A stretch of DNA of 64,000 nt. It comes from Bacteroidota bacterium. Lineage in GTDB: Bacteria > Bacteroidota > Bacteroidia > Bacteroidales > Bacteroidaceae. The position numbers were made by a program, and so were the translations under genes. The stretch lies in the NCBI GenBank assembly GCA_023415545.1, contig JAEZKJ010000022.1, positions 70,036-134,035 of the forward strand. The letters are read 5' to 3'. The notes under the pieces are model-generated. The model searched no databases. It had not been told where the DNA came from and saw nothing but the letters and a program-made list of their open reading frames with translations. How positions within the stretch are numbered: position 1 is the first letter of the stretch; each line of letters opens with the position of its first letter. Below are positions 25,508-33,748 of the stretch, piece by piece.

Positions 25508-26834
25508 CGCTCTTTTTAAAGCGTAAGTAGTACATAATACCTGCGCTAGTTAGTCCGAATGGGAACGCCATCCAAATTCCAACAAGGCCCCAGTTTAGTA
25601 CAAATGCGAAGAAATATCCTGCCGGAAGTGAAATGATAAAGTATGCAATGAATGCATAAACCATAATAGGTTTTACATCGGCTATACCTCTTAGTGCATT
25701 GGCATAGTTGCATTGTAGGGCATCACCAAACTGATATATAAGCAAAGGTATTACAAGTACAGCAACAAGTAAACCAACTTCAGCATTATCTGTGAAGAGT
25801 GCTCCAATACTATATCTGAATATAAAAATTGGAATACATACAGCAAAGGCAAGGAAAAGAATTAGATGAAAACCTGCAACTGATGTATTTTTCACTGCAT
25901 TTATATCATGCTGTCCATTAAAGTTACTTACACGTATAGCAACAGCAGCTCCCATACCATAATATACCATAAAACAAAGTTGTGATACAGTAAGCATAAT
26001 TTGGTGTGCAGCGAGTGCCATAGTGCCTATCCAACCAACCATAATAGTACTAAGGCTGAATGATGCAGCTTCCATTCCCATCTGCATAGCAATAGGTAAC
26101 CCAAGACGATTTAGTAAAAGCAGGTCTTTTTTATTTATAAAGCTCTTTCTGAAGCCTTCACGATATTTTTGATATCTTTTTGCTGTAAAGAATATAAATG
26201 TAAATACAATTACCATCACAATTCGTGATATAAGAGTAGATATTCCTGCTCCAATAAGCCCTAGTTCCGGGAATCCAAACTTACCATAAATCAATAAGTA
26301 GTTTCCTAATATATTAAGAGCATTACCTCCAAGAAGTATCCACATAGATACATTTGTATCTGTTATACCATCGGCAAACTGTTTGAAACCATTAAATATC
26401 AGTACAAATATCAGTGATATAAGCAGTACAATAAAATATGGCTTAATATATGGGATAAGTTCATCCGGTTGTCCCATATTGCCAATATTAATGTATACAA
26501 TCCACATAATAAATGTCAATATTATGGCCAATAAAGTGTTAGCAAAGAGACTATTTTTTAGACTCTTTCCTACTTCTGCAACATCTCCTTTACCAAAGAA
26601 ATTACCAACAATAGGGGTTAAACCATACGAGAACCCCATGGCAAAAATAATAGTAAGGTTAAATAGGTTGTTTACAAAACTAGAAGCTGCTAGTTCTGTA
26701 GTACTGTGTTGTCCAATCATAATTGTATCGGCAAAACCAAGAACAATCATGCCTATCTGTCCTACTATAATTGGAAAACCAACAGCAAAAAGGGATTTAT
26801 AATAATTTGAATATTTTTTATATAATGATCTCAT
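25494..26834 (-). CDS. MATE-family multidrug/organic-cation efflux transporter
   Basis: A 446-residue inner-membrane transporter with about 12 helices in two MatE repeats. N-terminal 'FAVGFPIIVGQIGMIVLGFADTIMIGQHS' and the corresponding second repeat 'GLPIAMQMGMEAASFSLSTIMVGWIGTMALAAHQI' around residues 245-280 are typical. Substrate unknown (cations or drugs, driven by Na+ or H+). Third gene of the minus-strand cyclophilin-M16-MATE unit, overlapping the M16 gene by 4 bp. Confidence 0.92.
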   Translation of the reverse strand: MRSLYKKYSNYYKSLFAVGFPIIVGQIGMIVLGFADTIMIGQHSTTELAASSFVNNLFNLTIIFAMGFSYGLTPIVGNFFGKGDVAEVGKSLKNSLFANTLLAIILTFIMWIVYINIGNMGQPDELIPYIKPYFIVLLISLIFVLIFNGFKQFADGITDTNVSMWILLGGNALNILGNYLLIYGKFGFPELGLIGAGISTLISRIVMVIVFTFIFFTAKRYQKYREGFRKSFINKKDLLLLNRLGLPIAMQMGMEAASFSLSTIMVGWIGTMALAAHQIMLTVSQLCFMVYYGMGAAVAIRVSNFNGQHDINAVKNTSVAGFHLILFLAFAVCIPIFIFRYSIGALFTDNAEVGLLVAVLVIPLLIYQFGDALQCNYANALRGIADVKPIMVYAFIAYFIISLPAGYFFAFVLNWGLVGIWMAFPFGLTSAGIMYYLRFKKSVKKL

Positions 26835-28069
26835 TTTATAGCTTTATAATAAAGTATAGAACAATTAATTGATGTAAATGCTTTTTTAGCCACACTCAGA
26901 ATATGGTTCGAATCAACCGAGCGATATTTTTCAACCTCTTTATTGATATCTTCTGCATCACCCAAAAGTTCAAACATAGCAAGATTAGTTGCTACATTAA
27001 GATAATTCATATTATTGAAAATTTGTTCACTCTCATACTTATTCTTTACCTTCTCAAGTTCGTCAGGGGAAACCTCTTCATTCTTAATTATTTCTAATTC
27101 CTCCCAAATAGCTTTTTCCGCCTCTTCCAAAGAGATACCTTTCACAGGTTTTCCCGAAATATGAAACAAACCTTCATCTATACTTCCTGATATATAAGCA
27201 TCGATGTTATTAAATAACTTTTTCTTTTGAACAAGATTTTTAATAAATCGACTTGAACGTCCGTTACTTAATAAATCGCTCAAAATATCGAAAGCATAAT
27301 AATCTTTATCTTTTCTATCACTCATATGAAATGCCATGTATATAGCATCAACAGGAACATTTCGCTCAACGAATTCCCTTCTCTGCTGAGTCTGCACAGG
27401 CTCTTTTGGAAGGTTACGTTCGGTGATATCTCTTCTTGGAATAGAACCAAACCATTTCTCGGCCAGTGCTATAGTCTCTTCAAATGAGATGTTTCCTGTT
27501 ACTGCTAAAATAGCATTATTCGGAGCATAGTGACTGAAAAAGAATGAACGTACATCGTTCATTGTTGCGTTAGCTATATGGCTAATCTCTTTACCTATAG
27601 TAGGCCATTTGTATGGGTGTACTTTATAGGCCATATCTCGAATGATATGTGAAATATCACCATAAGGTTGGTTTAGGTTTCTTTGCTTGAACTCTTCAAT
27701 AACAACCTGACGTTGTACTTCAAGACTTTTATCATTGAAGTCCAATGAGAGCATACGGTCACTCTCAAGCCAGAACCCTGTCTCAACATTTTGACGAGGT
27801 AAGGTTATATAATAATTTGTTATATCATTGTTTGTCCAAGCATTATTTTCACCTCCTGCATTCTGAACATGAGTGTCATAATCAGGTATATTTACAGAAC
27901 CTCCAAACATAAGATGTTCGAAAAGATGTGCAAAACCAGTATGCTCTTCATCTTCATCCTTTGCGCCTACATTATACAGAATATTTATGGCAACCATTTG
28001 AGTTGTCTTTATCTCTGAATGTACTATGCGTAGGCCATTGTCAAGAGTATGTTTATTTACTTGTATCAT
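26831..28069 (-). CDS. M16-family zinc peptidase (insulinase/processing-peptidase type)
   Basis: The inverted zinc motif HLFEH lies at residues 48-52 (His48, Glu51, His52) after 'VGAKDEDEEHTGFA', with the distal Glu expected near 128 ('VIEEFKQR'). The C-terminal half is the M16 inactive domain. Length 412 is that of a single-unit bacterial M16 protein without a signal peptide. Unlike many Bacteroidota, no inactive partner subunit is adjacent. Overlaps both neighbours (cyclophilin and MATE) by 4 bp, so the three are coupled. Confidence 0.92.
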   Translation of the reverse strand: MIQVNKHTLDNGLRIVHSEIKTTQMVAINILYNVGAKDEDEEHTGFAHLFEHLMFGGSVNIPDYDTHVQNAGGENNAWTNNDITNYYITLPRQNVETGFWLESDRMLSLDFNDKSLEVQRQVVIEEFKQRNLNQPYGDISHIIRDMAYKVHPYKWPTIGKEISHIANATMNDVRSFFFSHYAPNNAILAVTGNISFEETIALAEKWFGSIPRRDITERNLPKEPVQTQQRREFVERNVPVDAIYMAFHMSDRKDKDYYAFDILSDLLSNGRSSRFIKNLVQKKKLFNNIDAYISGSIDEGLFHISGKPVKGISLEEAEKAIWEELEIIKNEEVSPDELEKVKNKYESEQIFNNMNYLNVATNLAMFELLGDAEDINKEVEKYRSVDSNHILSVAKKAFTSINCSILYYKAIK

Positions 28070-28911
28070 TCTACAACAGTTGCTTTCAATATACGGATAT
28101 CATTAACAGGACGGTCTGCTCTTCCGGTTTTGCTCTTCTCAATATTTTCGATAGTTTCCATACCATCTACAATCTCACCAAAAACAGTATATGCTCCATC
28201 AAGATGAGGAGTTCCACCAATAGTAGAGTAAGCTGTTAATTGTTTTTTTGTAAACTTAAATGGTTCTTGTTCTCTAGCCATCTTATGAGCTTGAACTTCT
28301 AAAGTATCCTGAAGTTCCAAAAGTCCTGCATTATCACCGGCTTTTCTCATCTTGTAAATCTCTTTCATATGTTTGTGGACAAGAGTATTGAAAATGCCCT
28401 CTTCACGTTGCTCATTGATCTGGCTTTCCATATCAAGCAATCTAGCTTCAGTGTATTTCTTACCTGTTACGATATAGAATTGACATCCTGATGAGGCTTT
28501 TTCAGGATTAACTTCATCACCTTGACGTGCTGCTGCCAATGCACCTCTTTTGTGAATTAAATCTTTATTAAACTCAGCTGGAATAGTGTAACCAACATCA
28601 CCGGCACCTAAAGTTGCAGTATCGGATGCAGTTTTACTATTTGGATCACCTGCTTGAACCATAAATTGTTTTATAACACGATGGAAAAGAGTGCTATCAT
28701 ACATTCCCTCCTTTACCAGTTTAATAAAATTCTCCTTATGCTTAGGAGTTTCATTATAAAGTGCTACAGTAAAGTTACCAACATTTGTCTCGAACTTTAC
28801 AATGGTTTGTTTTTCTGAACTCATATATTTTGATTTATTTTTGCTACCGGCACCACATGCTGTTAAAGTAGCAATTATTAAACTTATTATTATAAATTTG
28901 TTTGATTTCAT
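28066..28911 (-). CDS. Lipoprotein peptidyl-prolyl cis-trans isomerase, cyclophilin type
   Basis: A lipoprotein signal ends in the lipobox 'LTAC' (Cys19). The cyclophilin domain follows ('NFIKLVKEGMYDSTLFHRVIKQFMVQAGDPNS' region near 62-93; 'GCQFYIVTG' near 142-150) but it is split: a charged helical insertion of about 65 residues (about 152-218) lies between the 'FYIVTG' strand and the C-terminal 'HLDGAYTVFGEIVDGMETI'. Such an insertion is seen in Bacteroidota homologues. It assists folding of envelope proteins. First gene of the cyclophilin-M16-MATE unit. Confidence 0.92.
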   Translation of the reverse strand: MKSNKFIIISLIIATLTACGAGSKNKSKYMSSEKQTIVKFETNVGNFTVALYNETPKHKENFIKLVKEGMYDSTLFHRVIKQFMVQAGDPNSKTASDTATLGAGDVGYTIPAEFNKDLIHKRGALAAARQGDEVNPEKASSGCQFYIVTGKKYTEARLLDMESQINEQREEGIFNTLVHKHMKEIYKMRKAGDNAGLLELQDTLEVQAHKMAREQEPFKFTKKQLTAYSTIGGTPHLDGAYTVFGEIVDGMETIENIEKSKTGRADRPVNDIRILKATVVE

Positions 28912-28931
28912 AGCTTATGAATTTAAGGATA

Positions 28932-28962
28932 CAAAAATACTAATTAATAGTTTAATAACAAT
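28932..28962 (-). promoter_or_regulatory. Promoter candidate for the cyclophilin-M16-MATE unit
   Basis: Minus strand: -7 box TATTTTTG (28932-28939), 19-base spacer, ATTG (28959-28962), one mismatch from TTTG. Lies 20 bases before the start codon. Confidence 0.55.
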
Positions 28963-29027
28963 TACGTAATGTTAGAGTTATGAAAAGAAAACTTATAAAC
29001 ATTCAACTATGTGTTCCCTATTTTGTT

Positions 29028-29035
29028 TACATTTG
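29028..29035 (+). promoter_or_regulatory. -7 box candidate for tamB-bamA-like unit
   Basis: TACATTTG 21 bases before the tamB start fits TAnnTTTG; -33 unclear. Confidence 0.4.
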
Positions 29036-29056
29036 CATAAATGATTATCTGACATA

Positions 29057-32000
29057 ATGAAGAAAAAGTATGTACGCTGGATATTATGGATCGTATCATC
29101 ACCATTCATATTATTCTTTATTTTATGTATACTTATCTATTTGCCACCAATACAGAATTATCTAGTTGATAAGACAGCTGAAATAGCCTCTAGAAAGACT
29201 AAGATGAATATCTCTGTAGGTCATGTTTCGTTATCATTCCCTTTGGATTTGGTAATGAATGATGTAAAGGCTATCTCCTCTGCCAAAGATACTTTACTCG
29301 AGGTTGATAGATTGCAGGTAAATGTGCAGCTGCTCCCTTTACTAAAAAAGGATATCGAGATAGATGGTATCTCTATTAAGCATGCCTTAGTTAATAGTAT
29401 GGATTTGATTCATGGTATGACAATTAAAGGTAGGCTAGGAGAGTTCTATTTATCAAGTCATGGTGTGAAATTAGATCCCGAAACAGCTATTGTCGATAAT
29501 GTTCTTCTTAAAAATTCAAATATCTCTTTGTCTATTACTGATACTACATCTACTGATACAACAAAGAGCGCACCTACTTATTGGAAGTTTATACTTAAAA
29601 AAATAGATGTTCAAAATGTTGCTTTTGATTATTCTTCACCACTTACAAATAGCCACATTAATACACATCTTGATAAAATTGCTCTTAGGAATGGTTATAT
29701 AGATCTCCATAAGCAACTATACTCTTTACAGACTCTTTATGTTAATAACGGAAAGTTCCGTATGAATGATATAAAGAGTAGTGAAAATGACACTTTAGCC
29801 ACAAAACAAGGCGGGATTGATCCATCGGATATCCGATTATCGGATATTAATATACAGGTCGATTCACTCTTTTATAAAGGGAACAACATAAAGGCAAATA
29901 TTAGAAATGTGTCGTTGAAAGAGACGAACTCGAAGCTCAATGTCATTTCTGTAAAAGGAGATATAAACTCGAATGACAGAACAATAAATGTTTCCGACTT
30001 TGAGATTAAGACTACAGATTCCTATTTTAATATGTTGGCTTCTATAGATTGGAATGCTTTCGAGAGTAAGAATCCGGGTATAGCTTCCTTACGTTTGAAA
30101 GCCGATATTGGTAAACCAGATATGATAAGGTTGATGGGTGGTGCTGATGAAAAGTTCATACAGAAATACCCTTCTATGCCTTTAAAAATAGTTGCTGGAG
30201 TTGATGGAAACATGGAAAGTCTTAACATAACCTCTTTTCATGCTACTCTACCACAATCGTTTGATATAATGATGGATGGTAAAATTCTTCATGCTGCAAA
30301 TAATATTGATCGTGATGGACAAATCAGTTTAAATGCAAAGAGTGATAATATTGAATTTCTTGCTCCACTAGCCGGTGGAATGGTAATCCCATCTGGAACA
30401 AGTCTTAATGGTACCTTTCTTTTGAAAGGGACAGCGGTTAATGCTGATTTCCTTTTAAAACAGTTTAATTCTGCAATAGTTAATGACTCAATACTTAATA
30501 ATGATTCACTCTTCTCTATTCCTCCAGTTGAAAAGGAGTTGCCAAGTATAAAAGAGTTCCATGATAATAATGCTTTACGTATGTTAGCATTTTTTGATTG
30601 GGATAAAGAGAGTTATGAAATAGACCTTTCGGCAAATGAGTTTGATCTTAATAAGTTCTTCCCAAATGATACTTTGAGCATATTATCAGCCAAGGCTTAT
30701 GCTAAAGGAGATGGGTTTGATATATTCTCTAAAAAGACATCAATATCTGCAAAAGCATCCATTAGGCAATTTGAATATGGATCATACGATTTAGCAGGAT
30801 TAAATTTTAATTTATCACTATCAGATAATAATATAATTGCTGAAACATCGATAGATAATAATGCAATGAATATTTTAGCTGATGTGGAAGGTCTCCTAGA
30901 GAAAAAGAGAGTAAAGATTGATTTAAATGCAAATATAAAACGTCTCGACTGGCAAGAATTAAAATTGGCCGATGTTAGATTTCAAACATCCCAACAAATA
31001 AAAGTCACTTTCGATACTAACATGGAGGAAAGTTTCTCGGTCGATGCGTCAATGATAAATACAACAGTTACTGCACCAAAGAGGCAATTTAAAACAAAAG
31101 ATCTTTATGTTGGGTTGAAAACTAATGCCGATTCTACATTTGCGTATGCTAAAGCAGGTGATTTAGACTTCTCTATCTCAAGTAAAGAGCATTTAAATAA
31201 ACTTTCGGATGATATTACCATATTTTTAGATCAACTTCTTAAGCAATGGGAAATTAAGCACATAGACCAAGTAGCAATTAAAAAATATCTGCCTTATGTT
31301 TGTATGACCATATCAGCAGGGAAAGATAATCCTATTTATAACTACTTATCGTTAAAGGGTATTGCCTTTGACAAGTTGTTTATGGATATTGACTCCTCAC
31401 CATTAGATGGAATTAATGGTTCATCATATATTTATGGATTGCATAATGATAGCCTCGCTTTGGATACGATATATCTTGATATTGAACAGGATGTATCGGG
31501 TATTAAATTTTATAGTGGCGTAACTAGTGTAGCTCGTAAAAATCAGGAAGCTTTTGATGCATCTCTTGAAGGATCATTGATGGAGAATAAGGCTCAGTTA
31601 CTTTTCCAATACTTCAATGGCAAAAAAGAGCAAGGAGTTTATTTAGGTCTTATGGCTGACCTATATCAACATGGTATTAAATTGCATCTATTTCCTAAGA
31701 ACCCTACTATAGTTTATAGGCCATTTAATCTAAATACAGATAACTATATTTTCCTTGGTAATAAAGGTAAGATTCATGCAAATGTCCGACTTATTGATGA
31801 TAATGGAAGTGGATTAAGTTTCTTTACTTATGACAACGACTCGACAACATTACAGGATATGACGCTTGAATTAGCAAATATTAATCTCGATGAAATAAGA
31901 CGTATTCTTCCTTATATGCCCAACATGCAAGGAAAGCTTGGAGGTGATTTGCACTATATCAAGACAATGGAACACTCCACATTCAGTAGTACAATGCAGT

Positions 32001-33748
32001 TGAATGACTTTGTTTATGAGAAGACTCCACTGGGCGATTGGGAGATGAATGGAGTTTATATGCCAGGAGAGAATAATGATCACCATATCGATGGGTTCAT
32101 TACACGTGATGGAAACGAAATTATTAGGCTGAATGGACTTTATCTCAATAGTGAAAATGGTAGCGGAAGCGTAAATGCTTCTGTAAAACTTGAGAAGTTC
32201 CCACTGGATATTATCAATCCATTTGTCCCTGATAAATCACTTGAGTTTACCGGAGATTTCGATGGTACTTTGTCAATGAAAGGTAGTGTTGCTAAACCAC
32301 AATTCAATGGAAATCTATCAATGGATTCGGTTACTCTATTTATGCCTGAGCTATCGGCACGATTCCGATTCGATAATCGTCCTGTCCGTGTGGTAGATAG
32401 TAAGATGACATTCGATAAGTTCAAGATCTTCACAAAAGGAAATAATCCTTTCACAATAGATGGTTATGTTGATTTAACTGACTTCAGTAAGATAAATCTA
32501 AACCTGGAGATGAATGCAAAAAATTATGAACTTATAAATTCACCTCGTTCTCGTCGTTCTATAGTATATGGAAAGATGTACGTAGATTTTGATGCCCGTC
32601 TTCGTGGACCTATTCAAGAGATGAATATGAGGGGTAATATGAATATTCTTGGCAAGACCAATTTTACATATGTCATGAAGGATTCTCCACTTACAGTGAA
32701 CGATAGATTGAATGACATGGTAACATTTGTCAATTTCAAAGATAGTGTAGTGGTTGATAATGCACTGCTTACACCTGTTTCAATAAATGGAATGGATATT
32801 GCGCTAACTTTACATATTGACCAAGCTGTTCAAGCCAGAGTGGATCTTACTGCCGATGGCTCAAATTATATGATGCTTGAAGGTGGTGGTGATTTGGCTT
32901 TCCAATATACTCCTCAGGGTAATATGGTGTTGAATGGGCGTTATTCACTTATTAGTGGAGAGATGAAATATCAGATTCCTGTTATACCTTTGAAAACATT
33001 CTATATTCAAAATGGTAGTTATCTTGAGTGGACAGGTAATCCATTGAACCCAACAATGAGTATTGTAGCTACTGAACCTATACGCGCTAATGTATCGGAC
33101 AATGGTCAAACAGGACGTATGGTAACATTCAATGTAGGTGTTGATATCTCGAATAACCTTGAAAATCCAGGTTTGGCATTTATTCTTTCTGCTGCCGACG
33201 ATGGTGCTGTTCAAGAACAATTAAATGCTATGAGTGAAGAGGAGAGAGGCAAACTTGCTGTTACAATGTTGGTAACAGGTATCTATGCTGCGGAAGGAAA
33301 CTCTACCGGTGGATTTAATGTTAATAATACTTTGAACTCATTCTTACAAAGTGAAATATCGAATGTTGTAGGCAAAACAATGGATATTAATCTAGGAATG
33401 GAGACTGTTAATGATGGAGAGGGTGGTAGTAAGCGTACAGACTATAATTTCCAATTTGCAAAAAGATTCTGGAATAATAGATTCCGTATCGTTATTGGAG
33501 GAAAGGTTTCAACAGGAAATACGGCACAACAGGACGAATCGTTTATTGACAATATCTCTGTGGAGTATCGTCTTGATAACAGTGGAACAAGATATATCAG
33601 ATTTTTCTATGATAAAAACTATGATAGCGTACTTGAAGGTGAAATAACTGAGACCGGATTAGGTGTTGTACTAAGAAAAAAAATGAGTCGTTTAGGAGAA
33701 CTATTTATATTTAAAAGGAGAAAAGATAATGTCACAGAGAGTCAGTAA
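29057..33748 (+). CDS. tamB: TamB-family translocation/assembly module protein (AsmA-like)
   Basis: A 1563-residue envelope-spanning protein with one N-terminal membrane anchor (about residues 8-30) and a very long beta-rich periplasmic region ending in the conserved TamB (DUF490) C-terminal domain (about 1150-1480; 'MVLNGRYSLISGEMKYQIPVIPLKTFYI', 'GKLAVTMLVTG' region). TamB-like bridges carry phospholipids between membranes or help insert outer-membrane proteins. The 3' end overlaps the bamA/tamA-like gene by 20 bp, the classical TamA-TamB partnership, in reversed gene order compared with enterobacteria. Confidence 0.92.
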   Translation: MKKKYVRWILWIVSSPFILFFILCILIYLPPIQNYLVDKTAEIASRKTKMNISVGHVSLSFPLDLVMNDVKAISSAKDTLLEVDRLQVNVQLLPLLKKDIEIDGISIKHALVNSMDLIHGMTIKGRLGEFYLSSHGVKLDPETAIVDNVLLKNSNISLSITDTTSTDTTKSAPTYWKFILKKIDVQNVAFDYSSPLTNSHINTHLDKIALRNGYIDLHKQLYSLQTLYVNNGKFRMNDIKSSENDTLATKQGGIDPSDIRLSDINIQVDSLFYKGNNIKANIRNVSLKETNSKLNVISVKGDINSNDRTINVSDFEIKTTDSYFNMLASIDWNAFESKNPGIASLRLKADIGKPDMIRLMGGADEKFIQKYPSMPLKIVAGVDGNMESLNITSFHATLPQSFDIMMDGKILHAANNIDRDGQISLNAKSDNIEFLAPLAGGMVIPSGTSLNGTFLLKGTAVNADFLLKQFNSAIVNDSILNNDSLFSIPPVEKELPSIKEFHDNNALRMLAFFDWDKESYEIDLSANEFDLNKFFPNDTLSILSAKAYAKGDGFDIFSKKTSISAKASIRQFEYGSYDLAGLNFNLSLSDNNIIAETSIDNNAMNILADVEGLLEKKRVKIDLNANIKRLDWQELKLADVRFQTSQQIKVTFDTNMEESFSVDASMINTTVTAPKRQFKTKDLYVGLKTNADSTFAYAKAGDLDFSISSKEHLNKLSDDITIFLDQLLKQWEIKHIDQVAIKKYLPYVCMTISAGKDNPIYNYLSLKGIAFDKLFMDIDSSPLDGINGSSYIYGLHNDSLALDTIYLDIEQDVSGIKFYSGVTSVARKNQEAFDASLEGSLMENKAQLLFQYFNGKKEQGVYLGLMADLYQHGIKLHLFPKNPTIVYRPFNLNTDNYIFLGNKGKIHANVRLIDDNGSGLSFFTYDNDSTTLQDMTLELANINLDEIRRILPYMPNMQGKLGGDLHYIKTMEHSTFSSTMQLNDFVYEKTPLGDWEMNGVYMPGENNDHHIDGFITRDGNEIIRLNGLYLNSENGSGSVNASVKLEKFPLDIINPFVPDKSLEFTGDFDGTLSMKGSVAKPQFNGNLSMDSVTLFMPELSARFRFDNRPVRVVDSKMTFDKFKIFTKGNNPFTIDGYVDLTDFSKINLNLEMNAKNYELINSPRSRRSIVYGKMYVDFDARLRGPIQEMNMRGNMNILGKTNFTYVMKDSPLTVNDRLNDMVTFVNFKDSVVVDNALLTPVSINGMDIALTLHIDQAVQARVDLTADGSNYMMLEGGGDLAFQYTPQGNMVLNGRYSLISGEMKYQIPVIPLKTFYIQNGSYLEWTGNPLNPTMSIVATEPIRANVSDNGQTGRMVTFNVGVDISNNLENPGLAFILSAADDGAVQEQLNAMSEEERGKLAVTMLVTGIYAAEGNSTGGFNVNNTLNSFLQSEISNVVGKTMDINLGMETVNDGEGGSKRTDYNFQFAKRFWNNRFRIVIGGKVSTGNTAQQDESFIDNISVEYRLDNSGTRYIRFFYDKNYDSVLEGEITETGLGVVLRKKMSRLGELFIFKRRKDNVTESQ

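Noticed and set aside
32140..32454. 104-codon antisense frame inside tamB
   Set aside because: A shadow frame in a long coding sequence, without any recognisable domain or start context.
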